Assembly (NCBI RefSeq): GCF_946190275.1
Contig: NZ_CAMHZQ010000002.1
Coordinates: forward strand, 124,001-188,000
From: Streptococcus mitis
Lineage (GTDB): Bacteria > Bacillota > Bacilli > Lactobacillales > Streptococcaceae
DNA length: 64,000 nt
Reading direction: 5' to 3'
Positions 40,802-49,692 of this stretch are shown piece after piece. The notes beneath the pieces were generated by a model. The model was given only the letters and a program-made list of their open reading frames with translations, made no database searches and was not told where the DNA came from. The stretch's first letter is position 1. Each line of letters opens with the position of its first letter. The translations under genes and the position numbers were made by a program.

Positions 40802-42725
40802 TACCGCTCTCCATCTTCAGCTTCATCTGAGACAATTGTAACAAAGCATAAGCAAGTCTCTGTTCGTACTTATCGTTACTTGATTTATCTGGATGACGAC
40901 CATTTTCTTTCAAAAATTGCTTAATTTGAGGATAAAGAATTAAAAGTTCTTCTTCAGAAAACTCCATCTTCTGACCATCCATATAATCTTGTATTAGACG
41001 CAAAGTCGGAGCATCAATTTCACGTGATATAACTTCGTAAGCTCTCTGGAAAGGATTGATCTGATCAATCAAATCAATGGATAAGTCATCAATATTCACA
41101 AATTTATCTGCCATTTTTAGGAAATCTGTTTGCCCTACTCCCTCTTTCCGTTCAGCTGATTGAACAACCGATTGACTAATAAACTGTTGCCGAACTTCTT
41201 CAACTTCAGCACCACTTAAGTCAGGATAAATTTGTTTAATGATAGCTGGAATCATCTGCTTATTAATGACTTCTGCATCTGTTCCTGCAGCAATCGCAGT
41301 TTGGATACGCGGTTCTTGCAAGATACTAACACGTAAGTCATTCATGTCATTTTCTATGATATCTTTTGTTCTTTGAGTGCTCGGCTCTTTTAAGCCTTTC
41401 ACAAACATTTCGGCACCAGAAGATTTCTGGTCATCTCGGTCTTTGCGTTTGAACTTGAAATTTGGTGCTAAAACAGACTCCATCAAGAGACTTGCTGTAA
41501 TAGCCTTCATAACATTATTCACAGCAAAGAAAACTTCATCATCTTGAGCATCTGGTTGGGAAATGAGATTGGTAAATTGAGCATGCGACTTATTGGAACC
41601 ATCGCGTGTTACTCGACCTATAATCTGAACAATTTCTGTTAGCGACTGACGATAACCAATCGTTAAAGCATACTCAGCATACGGCCAGTCAAAACCTTCT
41701 TTAGCCATACCAAGTGCGATAATGATATCAAGATCGTCTAAACTAGTCATCTTGTTTAGGTAATCCTGCACTTTTTCACGACCTTCCTCTGTGACAAGGT
41801 CAGCAACCTTCAATACACGACCTGTCTCCTCAGTAACCAACCATAATCCAGTCTTAGGATCTGGAACAGCTTTCCCTAGTTCGTCTAAAATTCGGTCAAC
41901 TTCATCATACTTATCCTTGGTTGACTCACCTGAGTTTACATTGGGAATATGAATAATAGTTTTCTTGCTTGTATCTAGCACCTCGTGCAAAGCATCCGTG
42001 TAACGACCACGATAAAAGTTATAACCCATGGCAAAACTTTTTAGATATTGGTATCCTTCCAACTGTTCATAATAAGTATAAGATACCTTATCAAATTTTT
42101 GCTCATCTTCGGGTGCCAAAATAGGTACAGAATCTCCACGGAAATAAGATCCTGTCATAGCCACTACATGGGCTGTTGAATTGGCTAATATGTTTCTCAA
42201 GGCATTTCCTAAAACTGAATTATCATCTTGAGATACATGATGAAATTCATCGATAGCTAAAAGAACGTCATTAAAATCACTATCAGCTAGCTGTTCAAAG
42301 GCAAAACGCAAGGTGGCATGCGTACAGATTAAAACTCTATCGTCAGGTGACTCTGAATGCATAAAGTCTACAAACTGTTTTACCTTACTTTTGCTGGTTC
42401 CTTGTTCAGTCAAATTATTTTTTGGAAGAACTTCCCAATCCCAGTAAAAACCATATTCTGTTAATTTTGTTGAACGAAACGATTTTCCAATAGACCTTTC
42501 TGGAACAGCTATAATAGCTTTTTTCAGCCCCTGAGCATGTAATTTATCAAGAGCAATAAACATCAGAGCTCTCGACTTACCAGAGGCAGGAGGCGCCTTA
42601 ATCAATAAGTGTTGAGAAGTTCTCTTAGCATATACGCGTGCCTGCATTTCACGCATACCAAGTGCATTATTTGATTGACTAGCACCTGTACCATTGTAAT
42701 TGATTTCAAATATATTTGAGGTCAT
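40794..42725 (-). CDS. SF2 DNA helicase/translocase of the restriction island
   Basis: 643 residues. Walker A KAPPASGKS is at 43-51, motif II is DEFHH at 159-163, motif III TGSYF at 191-195, and the second RecA-like domain has GMAKEGFDWP (339-348) and motif VI QIIGRVTRDG (367-376). This resembles the translocase modules of type I and type III restriction enzymes. The C-terminal part (420-643) is helical and ends with KENGRHPDKSSN (606-617), a motif shared with the nuclease. AAGGAA precedes the start, which overlaps the methyltransferase stop by 4 bases (ATGA). It probably moves along unmodified DNA and delivers the nuclease. Confidence 0.85.
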   Translation of the reverse strand: MTSNIFEINYNGTGASQSNNALGMREMQARVYAKRTSQHLLIKAPPASGKSRALMFIALDKLHAQGLKKAIIAVPERSIGKSFRSTKLTEYGFYWDWEVLPKNNLTEQGTSKSKVKQFVDFMHSESPDDRVLICTHATLRFAFEQLADSDFNDVLLAIDEFHHVSQDDNSVLGNALRNILANSTAHVVAMTGSYFRGDSVPILAPEDEQKFDKVSYTYYEQLEGYQYLKSFAMGYNFYRGRYTDALHEVLDTSKKTIIHIPNVNSGESTKDKYDEVDRILDELGKAVPDPKTGLWLVTEETGRVLKVADLVTEEGREKVQDYLNKMTSLDDLDIIIALGMAKEGFDWPYAEYALTIGYRQSLTEIVQIIGRVTRDGSNKSHAQFTNLISQPDAQDDEVFFAVNNVMKAITASLLMESVLAPNFKFKRKDRDDQKSSGAEMFVKGLKEPSTQRTKDIIENDMNDLRVSILQEPRIQTAIAAGTDAEVINKQMIPAIIKQIYPDLSGAEVEEVRQQFISQSVVQSAERKEGVGQTDFLKMADKFVNIDDLSIDLIDQINPFQRAYEVISREIDAPTLRLIQDYMDGQKMEFSEEELLILYPQIKQFLKENGRHPDKSSNDKYEQRLAYALLQLSQMKLKMESGND

Positions 42726-45490
42726 TTCGCTTCCTTTTCTGTCATTTCTTTGTACAGATTCAATAAGACACTGAGTCGTTCTTCATCTGATTCAAAAGGC
42801 TTTTGCTGATAGGCACGTTCTACGATACCATCAATTTTTTCATGTGCTTGACGAAGACGTTCGTTCATCGGTTTATTAGCACCACCGTACAACTCAGCCA
42901 AGATTCCCCCCTCTTCTTCTCGAACATCCAGCATTTCAAAAACAGCTTCCTCAAGCATACTTTTCCGAGCTTCTGAAAGTTCTGGAAGTGGGAATGTATT
43001 ATAGACCAGTCCAGGAGCGTATCTGTAATCATTTTTTAACCTACCACCAACTTCTTTGAGCCATTCTATATGCATCTTTGATGAAATAATCCCTATTAGC
43101 CATATCGGTGCATTATATACAATACACAATGCATTAGTAGCAACTATACCTTCCTCTAAAAAACTTACAGGTAAATATTGCCTATCCTGAGAATTAACAA
43201 CTGGTAATATAATACTTTCAGCTTGGACAAAGCGTTTTTCAGCAAATGCCCACGGAAATTCTCGAGCCTTTCGAGTCCCTTTTCTTTTACTAACCTCTCT
43301 AAATTCTCTAACTTTTTCAATACGATTTTTTATTGGTGGAATTGATAATGCCTCGGAGCTCTGCTTATTCTCTATCCATAAAGCGTATATTTTCTTATCA
43401 TTCATATATGAAGTTGCATTCAAACATCTTCTAATAAATTTTCTTGAGTTAGGGAATCTATTTAAAATTTCATCCTTTTCATTTTGTGTCAGTATTAAAT
43501 TATTTTCTCCATACTCTGCACTTCCAATAGTCATTTCATATGGTAATGTTTCACTAGGATTTCGTCTTTTTGAAACAACAACAGTTTCTCCAATTTTTAA
43601 GAATGCACTAATATTCTCAACTATCATCGTATTGTCTTTTTCAAACAATAATTTTTTTTCAGAACTTATATTTTGAATTCCGACAATAGAAACTATTACA
43701 CCTGCATTCTTTTTAGCACTATTACTCCATTTAAACGAAGGATATGCAAAACTAATTTCTAAATTATCTAAAATATGGTTTTGAAATAGAGGAGCTTGCT
43801 CACCTTGAAACAACGAATTAGTAGATACAAATGCATACTTTGAATTTTTACCTTTAATGAATTTACTCGCTTTGTAAAACCAACCAAATATATAATCAAG
43901 AATTCTAGATTCTACAGGATAAATTGAATAAGCTAAATCATCTTTTTGTTCATCATTTTGATGATTTCTTCCTTTAGTACCTATATACGGCGGATTCCCA
44001 AATATATAAACTTCGTCATCCGCCTCAGCATTCAAAACAGTTTCCCAGTCAATTCTTAGGGCATTCCCACAGACGATATTCCCAGCTTCTCTTAAGGGGA
44101 GTAGTCTTGGATGGACATCAGCAAGCGCTTCTTCCATCTCCACATTCATCTGATGTTCCGCTATATACAAGGATAGCCTTGCTACTTCATGAGCGAAATC
44201 ATCCAATTCAATTCCTGAAAACTGGGATAGAGAAATCTTAGATGCATCAGCAATCAATTCCCCTTGATAAACAGCTTTTTCATTTAAGGCTTCACGAATT
44301 TCTCGCTGTTTGACTAAGATATTAATCTCTAAACGACGCAGTTCTTTATAGGTAATGATGAGGAAATTTCCAGAACCAAAAGCAGGGTCTAAAAACTTGA
44401 TGGATTCCATACGAGTGAGTAACTCTTCTAACTTGGGTAAGAGTTGTCGCAATTCTTTGCGACGATGGTCCTCGCTAAAGTCACCACCTCCTATATAGTA
44501 GTCAGCTCGTGCTTCTAATTCCGTATATGCTGCTCGTAAATTATCTAAAAACAGTGGTTTGATGACCTTCATAATATTGGGAACGCTAGTATAGTGCATA
44601 CCCGATGTTGATCTTGCTTCTGCATTTGCCACCGTTTGGATCATTGAGCCCAAAATATCTGGATTGATTTCATTCCAGTTTAGCAATTCCCCTGCTTCAA
44701 TGAGTAATTGGCGAGTTCTTTTATTGAAAACAAGGTCATGATGTGGCTCTGAAAAAAGCTTACCATTTACATAGGGAAAATCTAATAACCACGACTCTAA
44801 ATCCTGACGACTACATTCAGGCATATCTAGAACAGTAAATAGTTTTCTAACACACTCATTTAAGTCAGAACCATCTTCGGATGTCCTCGTCTTAATAACA
44901 TTTGTGAAAGCTCCCTTGGAGATGATATTTGTATCTTCTGCAAATAGTAGAAAAAGAACACGAATCAAAAATAGATTAAATGATTTACCATCAGTTTCAG
45001 TGATTGCTAGTTCAGGATTGATAGAAATTAGTTCATCATAAAGTTTGGTAAAACGCTCTGCCGCTTTTACATCAGCAGGGTTTTCCTTGTCATAATCAAT
45101 CTTTTCAATACCATTCCAAGGTAAGAAAAAGTCACAATGAGCTGGCAAATCATTAAAAGAAATTGCTAGAGTTAGCCCTGTCTGTGTATCCTTTGCATAT
45201 AATTCTTGAAAATCTGTTGTAATAATAAATCTAGATTTACGAACCTGACCCTCCAACTCTCTATCAATCTCAGTCAGAGCAAGTAAGTGCTGATTTTCAA
45301 CTTTACGAAAATACAATTTGTTTTTTATTATAAAATCATCAGATGCCACTTTACTTGCTCTTGTTATGGTCGTTTTAGTAATATCAAACAATGAAACAAA
45401 ATCAATAATAAATGTCGATTTATTAAGATTCTCTACTAAAACCTTGGTTCTATCTTCAATCTCAGTGATATTTAATAACTTTTTAGCCAT
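42722..45490 (-). CDS. MmeI-like adenine-specific DNA methyltransferase without visible nuclease motif
   Basis: 922 residues. The MmeI-type helical spacer and entry motif HYTSVPNIMKVIKPLF lie at 299-314. The SAM-binding motif I is FLDPAFGSGNFLI (366-378), and the N6-adenine catalytic motif NPPY is at 499-502. A target-recognition region occupies about 600-800, and the end GGRLKNDYRYAPGLVYNTFP (815-834) is typical of the MmeI family. In MmeI and relatives a PD-(D/E)xK nuclease occupies the N-terminus; residues 1-110 here show no such D...ExK pattern. The product should methylate adenine at one recognition sequence. GGAGG precedes the ATG. It is the first gene of the operon. Confidence 0.85.
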   Translation of the reverse strand: MAKKLLNITEIEDRTKVLVENLNKSTFIIDFVSLFDITKTTITRASKVASDDFIIKNKLYFRKVENQHLLALTEIDRELEGQVRKSRFIITTDFQELYAKDTQTGLTLAISFNDLPAHCDFFLPWNGIEKIDYDKENPADVKAAERFTKLYDELISINPELAITETDGKSFNLFLIRVLFLLFAEDTNIISKGAFTNVIKTRTSEDGSDLNECVRKLFTVLDMPECSRQDLESWLLDFPYVNGKLFSEPHHDLVFNKRTRQLLIEAGELLNWNEINPDILGSMIQTVANAEARSTSGMHYTSVPNIMKVIKPLFLDNLRAAYTELEARADYYIGGGDFSEDHRRKELRQLLPKLEELLTRMESIKFLDPAFGSGNFLIITYKELRRLEINILVKQREIREALNEKAVYQGELIADASKISLSQFSGIELDDFAHEVARLSLYIAEHQMNVEMEEALADVHPRLLPLREAGNIVCGNALRIDWETVLNAEADDEVYIFGNPPYIGTKGRNHQNDEQKDDLAYSIYPVESRILDYIFGWFYKASKFIKGKNSKYAFVSTNSLFQGEQAPLFQNHILDNLEISFAYPSFKWSNSAKKNAGVIVSIVGIQNISSEKKLLFEKDNTMIVENISAFLKIGETVVVSKRRNPSETLPYEMTIGSAEYGENNLILTQNEKDEILNRFPNSRKFIRRCLNATSYMNDKKIYALWIENKQSSEALSIPPIKNRIEKVREFREVSKRKGTRKAREFPWAFAEKRFVQAESIILPVVNSQDRQYLPVSFLEEGIVATNALCIVYNAPIWLIGIISSKMHIEWLKEVGGRLKNDYRYAPGLVYNTFPLPELSEARKSMLEEAVFEMLDVREEEGGILAELYGGANKPMNERLRQAHEKIDGIVERAYQQKPFESDEERLSVLLNLYKEMTEKEAK

Positions 45491-45516
45491 TAGATACCTC
45501 CAAGAAACGCAAAAAG

Positions 45517-45536
45517 CCTACTGGATTTTCAGTAGG
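45517..45536 (-). terminator. Terminator-like hairpin in the leader of the methyltransferase operon
   Basis: CCTACTG and CAGTAGG flank a 6-base loop, followed by CTTTTTG on the minus strand. It lies between the leader ORF and the methyltransferase ribosome-binding site, so every transcript from the promoter at 45682 must pass it. It looks like an attenuator. Confidence 0.7.
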
Positions 45537-45570
45537 TTTCAATCTATATTTTTTGCATTTTTTTATTAGG

Positions 45571-45590
45571 TTATATATATATATATATAT
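45571..45590. repeat. TA dinucleotide repeat within the leader ORF
   Basis: Nine and a half uninterrupted TA units. Gain or loss of a unit would change the reading frame of the leader peptide. Confidence 0.85.
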
Positions 45591-45612
45591 GCATTTGCGT
45601 AGTATAACTCAT
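45571..45612 (-). CDS. 13-codon leader peptide upstream of the methyltransferase operon
   Basis: ATG at 45612 is preceded at 6 bases by AAAGGAG and followed by an open frame encoding MSYTTQMHIYIYI, then TAA at 45571. The last six codons are CAT and alternating ATA and TAT. ATA is a rare isoleucine codon in streptococci, so ribosomes may pause there. The ORF ends 34 bases before the attenuator-like hairpin. Whether it is translated is not known. Confidence 0.55.
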   Translation of the reverse strand: MSYTTQMHIYIYI

Positions 45613-45681
45613 TTTGAACTCCTTTAGAATTAAATTTTCAGAGATGCTATAAACAATTCTAATAACTCTCAGCCTAAAACT

Positions 45682-45687
45682 ATTATA
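45682..45687 (-). promoter_or_regulatory. Extended -10 promoter of the methyltransferase operon
   Basis: TGGTATAAT on the minus strand, with only TTTAGA at the -35 position. It lies just past the potD terminator and about 70 bases before the leader ORF. Confidence 0.6.
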
Positions 45688-45710
45688 CCATGATTTCTAT
45701 TTTTTCTAAA

Positions 45711-45737
45711 AAACGAACCAGCTTGACTGATTCGTTT
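45711..45737 (-). terminator. Terminator of the murB-pot operon
   Basis: An 11-bp stem, AAACGAATCAG with CTGGTTCGTTT (one wobble pair), around TCAAG, followed by TTT on the minus strand. It lies 15 bases past the potD stop and insulates the island. Confidence 0.85.
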
Positions 45738-45752
45738 CGTGACTGCTAGCTC

Positions 45753-46823
45753 CTACTTCCGATACATTTTAAACTGTAGGAAGAGGTCGCTATATTTTCC
45801 TGTCCATTTATGGTCAAATTTCTCATAAACTTCTAGGTGTTTCATGGTTTCAGCATCAGGATAGAAGGCCTTGTCTTCTTTTTTCTCCTCTGGGAGCAAT
45901 TCCTTAGCTGGTAGGTTTGGTGTTGAATAACCGACATACTCTGCATTCTTGAGAGCATTTTCAGGTTTCAACATAAAGTTAATAAAGGCATAGGCTGCAT
46001 CTTGGTTTTTGACTGTTTTGGGAATGACCATATTGTCGAACCAAAGGTTGCTGGCCTCGGTCGGAACTACATAGCGTAGGTTTTCATTTTTTTCTAGCAT
46101 TTGGCTGGCTTCACCAGAGAAGGTCACTCCGATAGCAGCGTTATTCTGAATCATGTAACCCTTCATCTCGTCGGCAACGATGGCCTTGATATTTGGAGTC
46201 AATTTATAGAGCTTATCCACTGTTTCTTCCAACTGCTGGGTATCCTTGGAGTTGAGGCTGTAGCCGAGGGAGTTGAGCCCCAGTCCCAATACCTCACGCG
46301 CCCCATCAAAGAGCATGATAGAGTTCTTATACTCTGGTTTCCAGAGGTCATCCCAATGCTCAGGCGCTTGATCGACCATGGTTTCATTGTAGACAATTCC
46401 CAGTGTTCCCCAGAAGTAAGGGATAGAGAATTTATTACCTGGGTCAAAGGACTGGTTGAGGAACTCTGGTCCGATATTTTCAAGACCTTCAAGTTTTGAA
46501 TAATCAAGCGGTACCAAGAGGTCTTCGTCCTTCATCTTGTTGATCATGTATTCACTTGGGATGGCAATGTCGTAGGTCGTTCCACCCTGCTTGATCTTGG
46601 TATACATGGCTTCGTTGGAATCAAAAGTCTCGTACTGAACTTGGATGCCTGTTTCTTCTGTGAATTGCTCCAAGAGTTCTGGATCGATATAGTCTCCCCA
46701 GTTGTAGATAACCAGTTTTTGACTATCACGGCTATTGATTTTACTGTCTAGATGAGTCGCAATTCCCCACAAGACTAGGATAATCGCTGCAATTCCTGCT
46801 AAAAATGAATAGAGTTTTTTCAT
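45753..46823 (-). CDS. potD: Spermidine/putrescine-binding protein
   Basis: A 356-residue extracytoplasmic binding protein. A hydrophobic N-terminal helix (about 5-22) acts as signal or anchor; I see no lipobox cysteine. The mature part begins KLVIYNWGDYIDPELLEQF, the hallmark of polyamine receptors, and IPYFWGTLGIVYNE lies near 125-140. It delivers polyamines to PotABC. It overlaps potC by 4 bases and ends the operon. Confidence 0.95.
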   Translation of the reverse strand: MKKLYSFLAGIAAIILVLWGIATHLDSKINSRDSQKLVIYNWGDYIDPELLEQFTEETGIQVQYETFDSNEAMYTKIKQGGTTYDIAIPSEYMINKMKDEDLLVPLDYSKLEGLENIGPEFLNQSFDPGNKFSIPYFWGTLGIVYNETMVDQAPEHWDDLWKPEYKNSIMLFDGAREVLGLGLNSLGYSLNSKDTQQLEETVDKLYKLTPNIKAIVADEMKGYMIQNNAAIGVTFSGEASQMLEKNENLRYVVPTEASNLWFDNMVIPKTVKNQDAAYAFINFMLKPENALKNAEYVGYSTPNLPAKELLPEEKKEDKAFYPDAETMKHLEVYEKFDHKWTGKYSDLFLQFKMYRK

Positions 46824-47593
46824 GCTTGCTCCTCCTTCTCACGTGAGATAAAGTAATATCCAACAACCAGGATAATACTAAAGAGAAAAACAAGGGCAGA
46901 CAGGGCATTGATTTCTAGGGAAATCCCCTTGCGAGCACGAGAGTAAATCTCGACTGACAGAGTTGAAAAGCCATTTCCCGTTACAAAGAAGGTCACGGCA
47001 AAGTCATCTAGCGAATAGGTGAAGGCCATGAAATAACCTGCAATGATAGACGGAGTCAGGTAAGGAAGCATGATTTCCTTGAACATCTGAAATTGACTGG
47101 CTCCCAAGTCATAGGCCGCATGAATCATATCTCCATTCATTTCCTTAAGACGTGGCAAGACCATCAAGACCACGATAGGAATGGAGAAGGCCACGTGACT
47201 AGATAGAACGGTCAAAAAGCCAAGTGAAAACTTGAGTTGAGTAAAAAGAATCAAGAAGCTGGCACCAATCATAACATCAGGCGCAACCATGAGGATATTA
47301 TTGAGTGATAGAAAGGCTTCTTGGTATTTCTTACGAGACTGGTAGATGTAAATGGCACCGAAAGTCCCGATAATGGTCGCTATCAAGGCTGACAGAAAGG
47401 CCAAGAAAAAGGTCTGAGTCACAATCAACATGAGGCGACCATCACCAAACATGGTTTTAAAATGGCTCAAGCTAAAGCCTGTAAAGCTGTTCATGTCGTT
47501 TCCTGCATTAAAGGCGTAGCCAATCAAGTAAAAAATCGGCAGGTAGAGGACAAGAAAGACCAGTCCCAGATAAAGGTTGGCAAATTTTTTCAT
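46820..47593 (-). CDS. potC: Polyamine ABC transporter permease PotC
   Basis: 257 residues with six membrane segments. The EAA-type coupling motif lies at MIHAAYDLGASQFQMFKEIMLP, which docks onto PotA. It pairs with PotB as the transport channel. Start and stop overlap its neighbours by 4 bases each. Confidence 0.94.
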   Translation of the reverse strand: MKKFANLYLGLVFLVLYLPIFYLIGYAFNAGNDMNSFTGFSLSHFKTMFGDGRLMLIVTQTFFLAFLSALIATIIGTFGAIYIYQSRKKYQEAFLSLNNILMVAPDVMIGASFLILFTQLKFSLGFLTVLSSHVAFSIPIVVLMVLPRLKEMNGDMIHAAYDLGASQFQMFKEIMLPYLTPSIIAGYFMAFTYSLDDFAVTFFVTGNGFSTLSVEIYSRARKGISLEINALSALVFLFSIILVVGYYFISREKEEQA

Positions 47594-48396
47594 CGTTCTC
47601 TCCTTTCCTTAGTCACCCACATGGTGATGAACATGGTCAGGATAAGAATCACACCGATGGTAGAACCCATACCGTAGTTGTCATTGGTCAGGAAGTTTTG
47701 CTCAATAGCCGTCCCCAAGGTGATAACGCGGTTCCCACCAATCAAACGGGTCAGCATGAAGAGACTCAAACTTGGGATAAAGACCGACTGAACTCCACTT
47801 CGCACGCCGTTCATAGACAGAGGGAAGATGACATGACGGAAGGTCTCCCACTTGGTCGCACCTAGGTCATAGCTGGCATTGATGAGATTGTTGTCCATAT
47901 CGTCCAAAACATTGAAGATTGGCAAAATCATAAAGGGAAGCTCGATGTAGCTTGCGACAAAAATAAAGGAGAAATCGGTAAAGAGCAACTGTTGCGAACC
48001 GATTCCGATAAATTCCAAGAATTGATTAATAGAGCCATTTTGACCAAAAATCCCGATAAAAGCATAGGCTTTAAGAAGCAAATTGATCCAGGTTGGCAGA
48101 ATAATCAGCATGAGCCAGAGTTGACGGTGCTTGAGACGGGTCAAAAAGAGGGCTGTTGGATAGCTGATAAGCAAGGTCACAAAGGTCACAATTCCTGCAT
48201 AGAGTACAGAGTTAAAACTCATTTTTAGGTAGGTCAAGTTTTGTGACGCAAAGTAAGATTTATAATTTTCTAAACTAAACTGGCCTTCAATGTTGAAAAA
48301 GGATTGTCCGAAAATCAAGACCAAGGGTGCCAGGACAAAGAGGGCAATCCAGAGCATGTAGGGCACTACAAAGAGTTTAGAGCTTGTTTTCTTCAT
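47590..48396 (-). CDS. potB: Polyamine ABC transporter permease PotB
   Basis: 268 residues, six membrane segments and the coupling motif [21 protein letters not shown] start at ATG 48396 because GGAGGA lies 6 bases upstream; the frame extends to 48417. It overlaps the end of potA by 20 bases. Confidence 0.94.
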   Translation of the reverse strand: MKKTSSKLFVVPYMLWIALFVLAPLVLIFGQSFFNIEGQFSLENYKSYFASQNLTYLKMSFNSVLYAGIVTFVTLLISYPTALFLTRLKHRQLWLMLIILPTWINLLLKAYAFIGIFGQNGSINQFLEFIGIGSQQLLFTDFSFIFVASYIELPFMILPIFNVLDDMDNNLINASYDLGATKWETFRHVIFPLSMNGVRSGVQSVFIPSLSLFMLTRLIGGNRVITLGTAIEQNFLTNDNYGMGSTIGVILILTMFITMWVTKERRER

Positions 48397-49534
48397 CTCT
48401 TTCCTCCTCGATTGCATTGATTAGACCTGCTTCTTGCTCTTCGATTTCCACGTACTCCTCGATACGAGCATCGAACTCTTCTTCGGTTTCGTTGAGACGC
48501 ATGATGTGGATGTCTTCTGGTTCAAAGTCCAGACCGATTTCCTCACCAACAATGGCCTTACGAGTCGAGTGGATCATCCATTCATTTCCGAGTTCGTCAT
48601 AGGCGATAATTTCATAGTGAACTCCACGGAAGAGCTGGGTATCCACCTTAACTTGGAGCTTGCCTTCTTCAGGAAGGGTAATACGCAAGTCCTCTGGACG
48701 AATAACAACCTCAACAGGTTCATTCGGCTTCATCCCCCCATCAACTGCTTCGAAGCGTTTGCCGTTAAACTCAACCAAGTAGTCCTCAATCATGGTTCCT
48801 GGCAAGATATTTGACTCACCGATAAAGGTCGCAACAAAGTGGTTAATCGGCTCATCGTAGATATCCACAGGTGTTCCAGACTGGACAATCTCGCCATCAT
48901 TCATAACGAAAATCCAATCACTCATGGCAAGAGCTTCTTCCTGATCGTGAGTGACAAAGACAAAGGTAATGCCCAATCGTTGTTGTAGTTCACGCAGTTC
49001 ATACTGCATGTCTGTTCTTAATTTCAAGTCCAGCGCTGACAAAGGCTCGTCCAACAAAACCACACGAGGTTGGTTGATGATGGCACGGGCAATGGCCACA
49101 CGCTGACGTTGTCCTCCAGAGAGTTTACGAATGGAACGTTTTTCGTACCCTTCCAACTGAACCATCTTGAGAACTTCCGCTACGCGTTTCTCGATTTCTT
49201 TCTTGTCAATCTTACGCAAGCGAAGTGGAAAGGCAACATTTTCAAACACATTCATATGTGGAAACAAGGCATAGGATTGGAAGACAGTATGGACGTCTCG
49301 CTTGTTGGTTGGAATGTCGTTGATACGGACACCGTCTAGCATGATATCTCCTGTCGTCGCATCCAGTAAACCTGCAATGATGTTTAGGATGGTTGATTTC
49401 CCTGAACCAGACGCGCCTAGAAGGGTGTAGAATTTTCCTTCTTCCAACTCAAAGTTGATGTCTTTGAGAACCTTGGTGTTGCTGTCTTCAAAAACTTTTG
49501 AGACGTTTTTGAATTCAATAATTGGTTTTTTCAA
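48377..49534 (-). CDS. potA: Polyamine ABC transporter ATP-binding protein
   Basis: A 385-residue ATPase. Walker [10 protein letters not shown] (36-44), signature [14 protein letters not shown], Walker [13 protein letters not shown] and the His switch FVTHDQEEA are present. A C-terminal OB-type regulatory domain (about 240-385) follows. The start codon is TTG at 49534; AAGGA lies 11 bases upstream, which is far, and a competing ATG in another frame is nearer. Confidence 0.94.
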   Translation of the reverse strand: MKKPIIEFKNVSKVFEDSNTKVLKDINFELEEGKFYTLLGASGSGKSTILNIIAGLLDATTGDIMLDGVRINDIPTNKRDVHTVFQSYALFPHMNVFENVAFPLRLRKIDKKEIEKRVAEVLKMVQLEGYEKRSIRKLSGGQRQRVAIARAIINQPRVVLLDEPLSALDLKLRTDMQYELRELQQRLGITFVFVTHDQEEALAMSDWIFVMNDGEIVQSGTPVDIYDEPINHFVATFIGESNILPGTMIEDYLVEFNGKRFEAVDGGMKPNEPVEVVIRPEDLRITLPEEGKLQVKVDTQLFRGVHYEIIAYDELGNEWMIHSTRKAIVGEEIGLDFEPEDIHIMRLNETEEEFDARIEEYVEIEEQEAGLINAIEEERDEENKL

Positions 49535-49692
49535 TTGTCATTTATTCCTTCTTTTTCATAGATTAACAGATCAGGGCTCTGTCAGGCCGCCACTACCTCG
49601 TGTAGGAGATTGAACTGCCTACATTCTTCTGCACTAACGATAGGCTTTCACCCCCTTTCCATGATATAGCAGCAGCTTTCAAATACAGCTTC
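49535..49692 (-). promoter_or_regulatory. 158-base spacer between murB and potA with hairpins
   Basis: On the minus strand TGTAGG pairs with CCTACA across 11 bases, and TGACAG pairs with CTGTTA across 9. An 8-codon ORF (ATG at 49544, MTIEKTNY) has the ribosome-binding site closer than potA and overlaps its start. The other genes of the operon are closely spaced, so this long spacer may be regulatory. Confidence 0.4.

Noticed and set aside
39252..45490. Island considered as BREX, DISARM or classical type I restriction
   Set aside because: No PglZ, BrxC, DUF1998, PLD or HsdS-like protein is encoded; the helicase and methyltransferase are in separate genes with a GIY-YIG nuclease.
45571..45590. 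TA repeat considered as a CRISPR-like or origin element
   Set aside because: It is a single dinucleotide tract of 20 bases without spacers, DnaA boxes or iterons.
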